64,000 nucleotides of DNA from Planctomycetota bacterium (lineage in GTDB: Bacteria; Planctomycetota; Phycisphaerae; Phycisphaerales; Zrk34), in NCBI GenBank assembly GCA_016125255.1, contig WGMD01000011.1, forward strand, positions 97,970-161,969, read 5' to 3'. Under the pieces are notes generated by a model. The model ran no database searches. It was given only the letters and a program-made list of their open reading frames with translations, and was not told where the DNA came from. This document shows, piece after piece, positions 9,691-17,798 of this stretch. The translations under genes and the position numbers were made by a program. Numbering within the stretch: position 1 is the stretch's first letter; each line of letters begins with the position of its first letter.

Positions 9691-10125
9691 TCAATGCGAT
9701 TCGCCGCACAGAGCGTCAAGTTCGTGTTCGATGGCGGCGAGATTGCATGTGTGAAATATCGACCATGTCGCGACGCCCAAGAGCCAAAGACCGATGACCA
9801 GCGCGTCGGGGCCGCCAATGGACAGCAATAGGGTAACGCACAGAACGAGGGCGATTTGCAACGGGATTGCCGGGAAGGAGGTGACCTCCACCGCCGCTCC
9901 ATCGGACTTCGCGACCACCTTCCCTGAAACCTGCAATTGCCAAATCGACGAATTCAGTTGAACGGTGAATGCGTCTTGCGTCAGCCATCCCGCGAGCGGG
10001 CGACCGGATTCCGTTCGCTGCCTCCGGAACGTCGTGATCGGCTCGACATGCGCCGCGAGCCGCTCCATGAACTGATCAACCGTCAGTCGCGTTTGCCGCA
10101 CCCGTATTCGGTAGAGGATTCCCAT
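9691..10125 (-). CDS. hypothetical membrane protein with two hydrophobic segments
   Basis: 144 residues from MGILYRIRVRQTRLT. The first 85 residues are soluble with beta-strand character (AFTVQLNSSIWQLQVSG). Then come two hydrophobic segments (IPLQIALVLCVTLLLSI and ALVIGLWLLGVATWSIF) and a short tail. No family is recognised. It lies 13 bp after the lipoprotein gene on the same strand and is probably co-transcribed with it. Confidence 0.55.
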   Translation of the reverse strand: MGILYRIRVRQTRLTVDQFMERLAAHVEPITTFRRQRTESGRPLAGWLTQDAFTVQLNSSIWQLQVSGKVVAKSDGAAVEVTSFPAIPLQIALVLCVTLLLSIGGPDALVIGLWLLGVATWSIFHTCNLAAIEHELDALCGESH

Positions 10126-10138
10126 GTGATTGACTGCA

Positions 10139-10642
10139 TCAGGGCACGAGGGTTGCACTGTCGAGTTCCCGTTGGATTTCATCGAGGCGGGCGCGTTCGT
10201 ATGACGCATCGCGAATGGATCCGCCGAAGAGCCCGAACGGTGTGTTGTAGTCGCGCGCGGTGATGCGGATGCGGGTGTCGGACGTGTCAACGGCGTCGAT
10301 GACGATGTCGGTGTCGATGCTGGCGGGGGCGCCGCGGTAGTCGATGATGTTCACGACCCATTGTGCGCCGGTGTTGGGTTCCTTATGGCGCACGAAGCGG
10401 GGGCTGCCGGTAATGGCGGGTGCGACGGTGCCGGCAGGGGGCGAAGCGAGGGCGAGAAATTCGTCCATCAATGGATTGCCCGGTCCGGCGATCGCGCCCT
10501 GGAACGCTTGCGATGGATACATGCGGCGGACGGTCTGAACGACCTGCGCATAGGGCTTGTTCACGATGACGGACGTCGCGCACCCGGCGGCGAACAAGCA
10601 TGCGAACAAAATAATCAGCGGCAGCGCGGCGCGGGAAGCCAT
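10139..10642 (-). CDS. small lipoprotein of unknown function
   Basis: 167 residues from MASRAALPLI. The signal ends in the lipobox LFAAGC, so Cys is lipidated and the protein is anchored in a membrane. The mature part contains ATSVIVNKPYAQVVQTVRR, like secreted proteins with a periplasmic alpha/beta fold. A TAAAAT hexamer (10648-10653) lies 5 nt before the ATG, so the mRNA may be leaderless. It is followed by the membrane protein at 9691-10125. Confidence 0.65.
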   Translation of the reverse strand: MASRAALPLIILFACLFAAGCATSVIVNKPYAQVVQTVRRMYPSQAFQGAIAGPGNPLMDEFLALASPPAGTVAPAITGSPRFVRHKEPNTGAQWVVNIIDYRGAPASIDTDIVIDAVDTSDTRIRITARDYNTPFGLFGGSIRDASYERARLDEIQRELDSATLVP

Positions 10643-10647
10643 GAAGC

Positions 10648-10653
10648 ATTTTA
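10648..10653 (-). promoter_or_regulatory. -10-like element, possible leaderless start
   Basis: TAAAAT on the minus strand lies 5 nt from the ATG at 10642; no Shine-Dalgarno sequence is seen. Confidence 0.4.
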
Positions 10654-10742
10654 GCTTGATCGATTCAGTGGCGTGAAGCAGTGACGTGGCGCAGGTCGAC
10701 GACCTGTCCTGCGACACGGTTCGAACTCGAGTGATTGAAGAG

Positions 10743-10882
10743 TTAGAACGTGTGTGAGAAGATCATTGATCGACGAGCCGCGACCGTTAGGGAGCGGTCG
10801 AAACAGGTAACAACGGGTGGCGCCGTGACCGCGCCCTGACGGTCGCGGCTCGTTAAACTCCGCCTTCTCACACACGTTCTAA
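10743..10882. repeat. 140-bp MITE-like palindromic element with 19-bp perfect terminal inverted repeats
   Basis: TTAGAACGTGTGTGAGAAG at 10743-10761 is the exact reverse complement of 10864-10882. Nested inside are arms ACGAGCCGCGACCGT and ACGGTCGCGGCTCGT, the same core as the element near 57420-57505. No protein is encoded; spurious frames run through it. Confidence 0.85.
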
Positions 10883-10952
10883 GAACCAAAAACGCGATCA
10901 ACAACATCACGCCAGCAACAATCATGGAAAATCTCGACGAGTGAGTCTTCAT
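10743..10952 (-). pseudogene. possible small membrane protein whose 3' end is replaced by the MITE-like element
   Basis: The first 28 or so residues (MKTHSSRFSMIVAGVMLLIA, then FLVLRTCV) form a plausible single-helix membrane protein. From there the frame runs straight through the palindrome at 10743-10882, giving a low-quality tail. Either the original 3' end was lost to insertion or the frame is fortuitous. It lies upstream of, and on the same strand as, the lipoprotein pair. Confidence 0.3.
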
Positions 10953-11137
10953 GGGCGCTACCGTTCAATTTCGTCGATCCGGGCTCACACGCGTTCGTAG
11001 ATACGATGATAGGCAATGACGCTCAATTGCACTTCACGCGGTCGGCGATTCGTTTGAATTTTCGTGATTCACATCCGGTTGGAGCGGAACAGAATTTGCC
11101 TCGTCGTGAATCGTCAGTATGCAATTGCGTCGTTCGG

Positions 11138-11385
11138 CGCACAGGTGTTTCGTAATTCGCGCACCGGAAAGGCAAATTCGCCTCCGGTGTGCGCGCGTTT
11201 CTGTAAGTCCTTGATTGATCGCGCACGGTCGTGTCGGGGCCTCCCCGGCGGTGCGCACGGGCGCGCCCGTGCGCGCGGGAAGTGCAGGATCAGGGCAGGA
11301 ATATGCGGTTTTTGAGGCGGGAACGGGGGCGCACGGATAGGTTGAAAAACGCAAGAGTCGGCGCACGAGTGCGCGGGCGAGTGAA
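11138..11385 (+). repeat. dispersed ~240-bp structured repeat, copy A
   Basis: Homologous to 60097-60340. Both contain GTAAGTCCTTGATTGATCGC followed by a strong GC-rich hairpin, then a TTGAGGCG-type segment and GAACGGGGGC. Arms of the hairpin differ between copies but keep pairing. The stretch 10953-11473 contains no gene that can be supported; its end (11386-11450) is low-complexity GTGAAGTGG/GCGATATCGCC DNA similar to that at 63068-63153. Confidence 0.75.
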
Positions 11386-11453
11386 GTGGTGAAGTGGTGA
11401 AAAATGGCATGGCGATCGCCACTTCGCGATATCGCCAAATCGCCATATGGGAG

Positions 11454-11483
11454 TGCGGGGCGGTGCCCCGCCGCTAAACGGGA
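11454..11483. repeat. short palindrome carrying the hldE stop codon
   Basis: On the minus strand this reads CCCGTTTAGCGGCGGGGC then its complement, nearly identical to 52651-52680. The TAG inside it is the stop codon of the HldE-like gene. Probably also a terminator-like hairpin. Confidence 0.75.
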
Positions 11484-13075
11484 TAGCCGGCGGCGTGGTT
11501 GCTCGGGAGGGGGCGGGCGAGTTCGGGGCGGGTGGTGAGGTAGCGCATCAGGTCATCGCGGGAGACGGGTTGGTTGCCGATGCGGGCGATGGCGAGGGCG
11601 GCGGCGGCGGAGCCGAGGTAGCCGGCCTGATTGAGCGTCGCGCCGGTGGTGAGCATCAGGGTGGCGGCGGAGAGGAAGGCGTCGCCGGCGCCGACGGGGT
11701 CGACGGCGTGATGGGCGAGGGCGGGCAGGTACTCGCTGCGGAGACGCGAAGTGAAGTAATCGGCCACTTCGGTTTCGCGCGGACGGAAGAGCACGCATCC
11801 GCGACGGCCCATGGTCACGGCAAGGTTGGGCGTGCGAAGCTGTTTCATGAGCGACATGGCGGCGGCGGGGAGGGATTCGTCGTTGTTGCCGAGGATGCCG
11901 CGCAGTTCGCGTTCGGTGGGTGTGAGCAGGTCGGCCTGCTGCATGGCGAGCAATGTGCGGCGGGGGCCGGAGACGTCGCCGGTGATGATGGCGACGTGCG
12001 GGCGGAGCATGGGCATGAGCTTTTCGAGGAGGGCGGTGGTGATCGTGCCATACCCGAAGTCGGCGAAGATCACGGCGTCGAGGTCGTCACGCAGATCGTA
12101 AAGCGCGGCTTCGAGGCGACGCTGGGCGGTCGTATCGAGGGGCTGCGCGGCGGCGCGGTCGACCTTGAGCAGTTTCTGAGAATCGACGAGAAACCGCTGT
12201 TTTGTCGGAAGATTCCGGCGGGTCGGCAGCGTGGTGTGGCGGATATGCGCGGCCTCAAGCCGGGCGATCAGCTCGGCGGAGTCGGCGTCGTCGGCGAGGG
12301 TGGTGAACAGGTGCGCGGTGGCGCCGAGGGCTTTGATATGCGCGGCGATGATGGCGGCCCCGCCGAGGTACGTCGCCTCGTCGAGCGGACGCACCGAGAG
12401 GATCGGCGCTTCGCCGGCGACGTCCATCGCATCGCAGAAGACGTAGCGGTCGAGCAGGGCGTCGCCGATGATGGCGACCTTCTTGCCGACGAACGACCCG
12501 CTGATCGTGCGGCGGAGCGAGACGACATCGACGCCCCATCGCTGACAGCAGGCCGCGAGGCGACGGGCTTCGCCCGCACCGTCGGCAGCGACGGCCGATT
12601 CGAGCAGGGCGGTGGACGAGTAGACGACTTCGCCGGAGGAATAGATGACGCGCCCGCCCTGCGACTCGACGAGATGCTTCTCAGCGAGGAATCGCGGGTC
12701 GGCGGAGTGCTCGTATTCCTTGCCCTTGACGTATACATGCGGGGCGAGGGAGCGGATGATCGGCTCGGCGGTGGGGTCGTCGGCGATGACGACGTGGTCA
12801 ACGAACTCGAGGGCGGCGAGCGATTCGGCGCGAAGCTCCTGCGGGACGTAGGGGCGCATGCCGTCGGATTTTTCGATGGCGTCGTCGCCGGTGAGCGAGA
12901 CGATGAGGATGTCGCCCTGCTGTTTGGCGAACTGGAGGTAGCGGACGTGGCCGGGATGGACGATGTCGAAGCAGCCGTGACAGAGGACGAGCGTCCGCTG
13001 CTCGGGGGCATAGCGGGCGCGCAGGGCGGCCAGGTCGGCGACGGGCACGAGTTTGCGAAGCACGTCGAGCTTCAT
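11474..13075 (-). CDS. bifunctional HldE-like protein, domains in reversed order (nucleotidyltransferase then PfkB kinase)
   Basis: 533 residues from MKLDVLRKLVP. Residues 1-150 form a cytidylyltransferase-type domain with HGCFDIVHPGHVRYL (HxGH) and VKGKEYEH. Residues 200-520 form a PfkB/ribokinase sugar kinase with a Gly-rich substrate loop (YLGGAAIIAAHI) and the catalytic DPVGAGDAF. These are the two activities of ADP-heptose synthesis (heptose 7-phosphate kinase and heptose 1-phosphate adenylyltransferase). In E. coli HldE the kinase comes first; here the order is swapped. Likely role: activated heptose for lipopolysaccharide or other glycans. The stop codon lies inside a dispersed palindrome. 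Confidence 0.85.
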   Translation of the reverse strand: MKLDVLRKLVPVADLAALRARYAPEQRTLVLCHGCFDIVHPGHVRYLQFAKQQGDILIVSLTGDDAIEKSDGMRPYVPQELRAESLAALEFVDHVVIADDPTAEPIIRSLAPHVYVKGKEYEHSADPRFLAEKHLVESQGGRVIYSSGEVVYSSTALLESAVAADGAGEARRLAACCQRWGVDVVSLRRTISGSFVGKKVAIIGDALLDRYVFCDAMDVAGEAPILSVRPLDEATYLGGAAIIAAHIKALGATAHLFTTLADDADSAELIARLEAAHIRHTTLPTRRNLPTKQRFLVDSQKLLKVDRAAAQPLDTTAQRRLEAALYDLRDDLDAVIFADFGYGTITTALLEKLMPMLRPHVAIITGDVSGPRRTLLAMQQADLLTPTERELRGILGNNDESLPAAAMSLMKQLRTPNLAVTMGRRGCVLFRPRETEVADYFTSRLRSEYLPALAHHAVDPVGAGDAFLSAATLMLTTGATLNQAGYLGSAAAALAIARIGNQPVSRDDLMRYLTTRPELARPLPSNHAAGYPV

Positions 13076-13112
13076 GCCATTGCTTATCGGCTCATGAAAT
13101 GGATCGCGCATA

Positions 13113-13140
13113 AAAAAGCCGAGGCACACGGGCCTCGGCC
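13113..13140 (-). terminator. rho-independent terminator of the flgM-like gene
   Basis: Minus strand: stem GCCGAGGC/GCCTCGGC (13119-13140) followed by six T (13118-13113). It lies just after the stop of the gene at 13169-13453. Confidence 0.85.
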
Positions 13141-13168
13141 ATGAGGGGGGCTCAAAGGGATTGCACGC

Positions 13169-13453
13169 TTAGAAAAGCTGTGCATCGTCGATCAGCGCGT
13201 TGACGGCTGCGTCGAGTTTGCCGGGCGTTTCGTATTCGCCGCTCTGGATCTCGGAGCGGACGCGATCGACCAGGTCGTGACGCACATCGGGCAGATCCGA
13301 GAGTCGGGCCAGGAGTTGGGCCGCCGCGGAGACTTCGACGCTGTCGCCGGGACGGGGGGTCGAGCCATTGAGGTTCGTCCCTTGTTCCGCCGCCCGTCGC
13401 GCCGCGATGCGCGAGAGGGCACTACCTTGCGTACCGATTGAGTTGATGTCCAT
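13169..13453 (-). CDS. flgM: FlgM-like anti-sigma-28 factor
   Basis: 94 residues from MDINSIGTQGS, close to the typical FlgM length of about 97. The N-terminal half is polar and disordered. The C-terminal half has the FlgM pattern: DSVEVSAAAQLLARLSDL then VRSEIQSGEYETPGKLDAAV. FlgM holds the flagellar sigma FliA until the hook is complete and is then exported. No other flagellar gene is nearby. It ends in a clear terminator at 13113-13140 and is the last host gene before the Mu-like element. Confidence 0.75.
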   Translation of the reverse strand: MDINSIGTQGSALSRIAARRAAEQGTNLNGSTPRPGDSVEVSAAAQLLARLSDLPDVRHDLVDRVRSEIQSGEYETPGKLDAAVNALIDDAQLF

Positions 13454-13809
13454 GACAATCGTCCCTGGGTTCAAAAGGAGGGTCTCCCGCCGTGGAGGTC
13501 TGTCGCGGCCGCATCCTTGCGGCCAGTAGTCACACGCATATCTCTCTGCACCATATATCGTACATCCGCGCCGCCGGGCTTGAGCGTGCACACGTTCTGA
13601 ACCATCGTCGTATGTTGCTCATTACATTGGCTTTGCACCAAAACATGCCAATTTGACGCCTTCCGTTCCGCGTCCGATATTTACGTTTCGTCCATTCCGA
13701 AATACACTACATTTGCCATCTTCTCCATCTTAACGCCACAAGTCCGAAAACGCGCGATCGGCGTTCGCCAAAATCCGATAACCGAGGCGGGCAAAACGCG
13801 GTTGCGAGG
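13454..13809. other. intergenic region, no gene seen
   Basis: About 356 bp between the flgM-like gene and the left end of the Mu-like element. It holds the flgM upstream region. Short open frames here look fortuitous, and no RNA gene was recognised. Confidence 0.5.
13804..13809. repeat. target-site duplication, left copy
   Basis: GCGAGG directly outside the left end of the Mu-like element; the same six bases follow the right end at 28414-28419. Confidence 0.75.
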
Positions 13810-13810
13810 T

Positions 13811-13859
13811 TGTAGCGGCGCGATCAAAATGTCCAAATGTGACGCATTTTGTCCAAAAC
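13811..13859 (+). repeat. left end of Mu-like element: terminal repeat and transposase sites
   Basis: Starts TGTAGCGGCGCGATCAAAAT, the partner of the right terminus. A second site at 13838-13859 (TGTGACGCATTTTGTCCAAA) matches 28229-28250 on the other strand in 19 of 22 positions. Confidence 0.8.
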
Positions 13860-13876
13860 ATATGGCGCGTAGGATC

Positions 13877-13903
13877 GCCCCGACCGTTGGCCGGGGCATT
13901 TTT
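13877..13903 (+). terminator. terminator-like hairpin at left edge of element
   Basis: Stem GCCCCGACC/GGCCGGGGC (13877-13897) followed by ATTTTT on the plus strand. It would stop read-through entering from the left flank. Two further hairpins (about 13913-13937 and 13952-13976) follow. Confidence 0.6.
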
Positions 13904-14009
13904 GTTGGTCTGTCGAACGGGCCTTAAAGGCCGTTCGGGGGCACTTCAAAGCCCGCACGTGTGGAAGCCGTGCGGGGTGTGAAAGGCCGCCGAGCCGTTC
14001 ACCTGTTCG

Positions 14010-15665
14010 TCACGGCAAATCGTCCCTCCCCGGCCGCTCCGTCTGGTGCGTCGTACCGTCCGGATGAACCAGGTTGTAGTTGTCGCCGGTGTGGACGGTG
14101 ATGTTCGTCGGTTTCAAGTCCTGCATGTTGATGTATCGCGGGCCTCGTTTCAGACTTTCGTTGACACGGTCTTCAAGGTTGATTGCCGGGCGTATTCCGA
14201 ATTGGCTGGTGTTCATCTCCGCTTCGGTCAACGCGCCATGGATGGCCTCGGCGGAAGTCGAATCGACGGACATTGAGCGGTCGAATCCTTCGATCGCTTG
14301 ATTTACGTAATAGGGCGTAATCTCGCCGCGCCGCTGCGCCTCGTTCAACACACGAATCATCGTTGCCCTGGCGGCGTCGCGTTCGATTGCATTCACATCG
14401 GACGATTGAATCGCCGCCGTTTTTGCCTCTTCCTGTTTCGCCAGCAAGTTCAGACGCTGAATATCGCCGGACAAGCCCGACCGCGTATTCTGTTCGATGA
14501 TCAGGTCCGTTCGATCCTCCGCCGCATTGACTGCGCCGACTTTGGCGAAGAAATCCTTTTCGATTTGCGGGTCGGTAAGCTTCGCGATGATCGGCAACGC
14601 CTCAGCTCCTCCGATCTGCTCAAGCTCCGCACGCGATATCTTCCCAGCCCGGTATGCGGCGGTGATCTGTTTAATGCTCCCGATCAGATCGTCGCCGGTG
14701 ATGCCTTCCCGTGAAAGAATCTTCCTCCCGTCCGGTGTCCCTGCGCCACGCAACGCGATGACCAGCCGCGCCAGTCCGGTCGTCGCCTGGTCGTTGGGAA
14801 TATCGAGTCCCGTCACGGCGGCGACCATGCCCGTCGATTCGCCGGCATCGAGGCCGCCGACCGCTGAGCCGATCGAATTGAATTTGCCGATGAGCGGGCC
14901 AAGCTTGGCGGGGTCCGGCTCGCCCGCTTGTTTGATCGCTTCGTTGAGCAGGTTCGACGCCTTTACGGGGTCTTTCGTCGCATTGAAGAGCGTGCCGAGC
15001 GGGTCGGCCAGCGATGTCAATGGCGCTTCGGTAATCTGCCCTTGCGCTGCGGTGAGCATGACGAGCTGCTGAATTTGCTCCTTTGATGCGTTGGGGAACC
15101 GGCTTGTTATGAGCGTTTGCGCTCTGGCGACCTCCGACTGACTGCGGCCGGATAGAGATGACGCCTCATCGAGAAACGCGATGTCTTCCGGCGACTCGAA
15201 TCCGCTCAGCGCAACAAGATCAAGCCGCGCGTCCGCCGCACGGCGCGTCTTTTCCGCATTCTCTTCGAGCAGGCGATTGTTTTCCTCCAGCATCGAGTTG
15301 TAGCGCTCGAGCAAAGCGTTAATGCCAAACCCGCCGATGAACACGGAAGCCAAGCCAGTGACCTGCGTCGTCGCTCCTTCGACGATGCGCGACCAAAGCC
15401 CGGTCTTCTCCGCTGTTCGCTCAGTCTCATCACCGACAACGCGCGTCGAGGCGGCAAGCCGCTCGGCTTCGCGCGATGCGTCTTTCGTTACCGCGCTTGT
15501 TTGCGCCGTCGCCTGGGACAGTTGCTCGTTGTCGCGCGTGGTCTCCTTCGCCGCCTCGCCGCTATCTTTGACTTCTTCCTTTAGACGCGTTTGATCGTTG
15601 ACGGCGCGGTCCATCCCCTGGCCGTCATAGTTGATCTTTACGTCTTGCTCGATTGGGTTCGGCAT
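14010..15665 (-). CDS. phage tape-measure-like protein
   Basis: 551 residues from MPNPIEQDVKINYDGQGM; a GTG 33 nt upstream is the alternative start. Residues 20-100 are charged coiled coil, then a hydrophobic segment (ATTQVTGLASVFIGGFGINA). A helical region with the phage tape-measure pattern follows (SLADPLGTLFNATKDPVKAS, AAVTGLDIPNDQATTGLARL). The Thr/Asn/His-rich C-terminus is unlike a lysozyme. Tape measures set tail length; here it is the only tail-type gene in the element and is short for the family. It could instead be an internal or ejection protein of the particle. Confidence 0.6.
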   Translation of the reverse strand: MPNPIEQDVKINYDGQGMDRAVNDQTRLKEEVKDSGEAAKETTRDNEQLSQATAQTSAVTKDASREAERLAASTRVVGDETERTAEKTGLWSRIVEGATTQVTGLASVFIGGFGINALLERYNSMLEENNRLLEENAEKTRRAADARLDLVALSGFESPEDIAFLDEASSLSGRSQSEVARAQTLITSRFPNASKEQIQQLVMLTAAQGQITEAPLTSLADPLGTLFNATKDPVKASNLLNEAIKQAGEPDPAKLGPLIGKFNSIGSAVGGLDAGESTGMVAAVTGLDIPNDQATTGLARLVIALRGAGTPDGRKILSREGITGDDLIGSIKQITAAYRAGKISRAELEQIGGAEALPIIAKLTDPQIEKDFFAKVGAVNAAEDRTDLIIEQNTRSGLSGDIQRLNLLAKQEEAKTAAIQSSDVNAIERDAARATMIRVLNEAQRRGEITPYYVNQAIEGFDRSMSVDSTSAEAIHGALTEAEMNTSQFGIRPAINLEDRVNESLKRGPRYINMQDLKPTNITVHTGDNYNLVHPDGTTHQTERPGRDDLP

Positions 15666-15678
15666 GGCGTCGAATCTC

Positions 15679-15867
15679 TCAGCGCGTCGTACTGTCACCG
15701 CTCTTGACCGCTCGATCGGTCACGAAGTCACGCAGATGCGCCTTGTCGATGCCGAGCGCTTCGGCGTCGTGGCGCGTGAAGGTTTGGCCGGTCAGATATT
15801 CGCCGACGTTCTGCGTGAGTTGCACGATGTCGCTGGGGTTTATTTTGTCGGGCGTCTTGCGTTTCAT
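15679..15867 (-). CDS. small phage protein of unknown function
   Basis: 62 residues, MKRKTPDKINPSDIVQLTQN onwards, mostly helical and charged. It lies between the capsid-associated gene and the tape-measure-like gene, the place where tail assembly chaperones often lie, but no family is recognised. Confidence 0.5.
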   Translation of the reverse strand: MKRKTPDKINPSDIVQLTQNVGEYLTGQTFTRHDAEALGIDKAHLRDFVTDRAVKSGDSTTR

Positions 15868-15988
15868 GATGGCCTTTCAGTCAAGACTGTGAGGGCGATT
15901 CAAGCCCCGCCGCCGGTGAGTGTCCCCCCTGCGGGGATAATGAAGGTGGTGGTGCCGGTGCGGCGGCGGGGTTGTGAGTCGTCGTCGA

Positions 15989-16441
15989 TCAGGCGTATTG
16001 GGCGAAGAGCAGCCCGCGATCGGCCGCATTGGGCGACGACTCCACGAGCCGGCGTCCGATGACCACCGCCGCCAGGAACGTGCCCGCCGCACCGTCGCCG
16101 GCCGTGCCCTGAAGCTGAAGGTAGCGCTGCCGCGTCTTGTGCAGGTCGATGCCGAAGACGAACGTCTTGCCGTCGTCGTTCGCGCCCGGCTTCGTCGTCG
16201 AATCCTTGACCAGCGACGGCGTACCGCCGAGCGTCGTGGCGTTTGTTTTCGTGTCAGATTCCATCACCTTGAGCACCGCCGCCGTCGCGTCGATCGAGCC
16301 GAGCACGCCGACGAACTCAAGGTAGTCGCAGCCGGGGAAGTCCGTCTTGTCGATGACCTGTGCGGCGAAGGCCGCATCGTCTTTGATCGCGGCGGGCAGG
16401 ATCGCCCCCTGAATCTTCGTGTTCTGTAGTTCGTTGAGCAT
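15989..16441 (-). CDS. capsid-associated small structural protein (putative)
   Basis: 150 residues. The sequence is beta-rich with VIDKTDFPGCDYLEFVGVLG, then RQRYLQLQGTAG and AAVVIGRRLVESSPN. This resembles the small proteins often encoded next to HK97-type capsid genes and thought to decorate or stabilise the head. It lies 109 bp downstream of the capsid gene; a hairpin lies between them. Function is inferred from position and general pattern only. Confidence 0.5.
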   Translation of the reverse strand: MLNELQNTKIQGAILPAAIKDDAAFAAQVIDKTDFPGCDYLEFVGVLGSIDATAAVLKVMESDTKTNATTLGGTPSLVKDSTTKPGANDDGKTFVFGIDLHKTRQRYLQLQGTAGDGAAGTFLAAVVIGRRLVESSPNAADRGLLFAQYA

Positions 16442-16508
16442 GGGGAATGTTTCCTAGATATTTTCTGGAAAGTTTCCTAGAAACTTTCAGGGATGGTTCA
16501 TGAAAGCC

Positions 16509-16530
16509 CGGCGGGGAACGCTCCCCGCCG
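16509..16530. repeat. palindrome between capsid and capsid-associated genes
   Basis: CGGCGGGGA/TCCCCGCCG stem with a 4-nt loop on the intergenic stretch 16442-16549. No T run on the minus strand; it may adjust expression of downstream genes. Confidence 0.55.
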
Positions 16531-16549
16531 GACCTGGACAAAGAGACGA

Positions 16550-17785
16550 TTACGCCGCCGGCGTGATGAGGCCGACGATCGGTCCGGCCTCCGTCGCCGT
16601 GCCGAGCGAGTGATTGGCCACGGCATGGCGCTGCGTGCCCAAAACGGCAACCTGCCGCTCAATAAATCTCACGTCGTTGCTCTGTTCGATCGTCAGTTCT
16701 TTGCGCACGCCGTGCGTCGAGCTGAGGCGAAGATCGCCGTATGCGGCGCACACCTGGCTGTTGCCCTGCGTGCCCGGCATCGACTGCGTGATCTCGACCT
16801 GGTCGCCCAGGAACATCAGCGATCGCCGGCCTTCGATCTCGGCGCTGGTGGTCCCGCCCTGGCTGAGAATGATCTTGGCCATCACCGTCCAGTAGAACTG
16901 CGACGACACGTACCACTTGCCGTTCCGCTGCGCGTAGCGCGGGGCACGGCCCTTGACCTTCAGGAAGTCATCGAGCACAAGCGATCCCCACCCCGCCCCG
17001 TTGGCCCCCGTGCCGAGCACCAGGCCGCCGCCGTCATCGACGCCGTTGATCGCCACAAGGCGCGTCGTCAGGCCCTGCACATCCAGATACGTCGGCGTGC
17101 CGTCACCGATGAACCCGGCATCGTCGAGCGCCTCGGCGAACGCCTGGCCGATCTCCAGTGCGATCAGCTCGCCCACGGCCACCGCCGCGTCTTCGCCGAG
17201 CGACTTGGGATACAGCGTCAGCGTGTTCCATTCATCGGCGTTGAGGTCCACGGTCGCATATTTCGGGTCACTCCCCGTGGCGGCGACGTTGCGGCCGGTC
17301 TTGAACACCGTCAAGCCGCTCGTCCGCCGCTGGAAGGTCAAACGGTCAGAAGTCATCGGCATCGGGAAAGCGTTGGCCGCGAATACGCCGAACTCCTCCA
17401 CGAGCCGCTGCACGCGGTTCGAGTATTCGATGGGCGTGCCGATCGTGGCCGGGTCGTCGCCCATCGCACGCTCGAACACATCCTTGAACTCGGCTTTGAG
17501 CGCACCCAGCGCCCGCGCATCGCCGCCGATCTTGGCCAACACATACAGGCCGAATCCGCGGGCTTCCTCTTCAGAGTGGAACGCGATGCCGCGATAGCGC
17601 CCGCGATCGTCGTAGACCGTGCGGCGGATCGCTTCGAGCTTGCGCTCGATCGTCTGCGGCAGGCCCTTCATCTGCTCTTCGAGCTGAGCGACGGCGCTCT
17701 TGATCTTGTTGCCTTCCGCGAGCTGCGTTTTCACTTCGTTGAAAAGCTCGCGGGTTTCGTTGTCGAGTGTCATCGTCGGAGGCAT
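16550..17785 (-). CDS. HK97-type major capsid protein
   Basis: 411 residues from MPPTMTLDNETREL. Residues 1-110 are a charged coiled-coil scaffold/delta domain (FNEVKTQLAEGNKIKSAVAQ). The rest has HK97-fold features: AAATGSDPKY-like strand region, FAEALDDAGFIGDGT, and an E-loop/P-domain pattern. It is directly downstream of the prohead protease, the classic order protease-capsid. It forms the shell of the particle; the delta domain is probably cleaved by the protease. Confidence 0.85.
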   Translation of the reverse strand: MPPTMTLDNETRELFNEVKTQLAEGNKIKSAVAQLEEQMKGLPQTIERKLEAIRRTVYDDRGRYRGIAFHSEEEARGFGLYVLAKIGGDARALGALKAEFKDVFERAMGDDPATIGTPIEYSNRVQRLVEEFGVFAANAFPMPMTSDRLTFQRRTSGLTVFKTGRNVAATGSDPKYATVDLNADEWNTLTLYPKSLGEDAAVAVGELIALEIGQAFAEALDDAGFIGDGTPTYLDVQGLTTRLVAINGVDDGGGLVLGTGANGAGWGSLVLDDFLKVKGRAPRYAQRNGKWYVSSQFYWTVMAKIILSQGGTTSAEIEGRRSLMFLGDQVEITQSMPGTQGNSQVCAAYGDLRLSSTHGVRKELTIEQSNDVRFIERQVAVLGTQRHAVANHSLGTATEAGPIVGLITPAA

Positions 17786-17798
17786 GAGATTGTCCTTA

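Noticed and set aside
11447..13144. Plus-strand open frame antisense to the HldE-like gene
   Set aside because: The minus-strand protein has clear catalytic motifs; the plus frame is low-complexity and has none.
13681..13899. 72-codon minus-strand frame across the left end of the Mu-like element
   Set aside because: It spans the transposase sites, has no recognisable motif and crosses the element boundary, so it is fortuitous.
15900..15992. Short frame ending TTTFIIPAGGTLTGGGA between two phage genes
   Set aside because: The peptide looks protein-like, but the only start overlapping the upstream stop is CTG and no Shine-Dalgarno site is clear; too weak to annotate.
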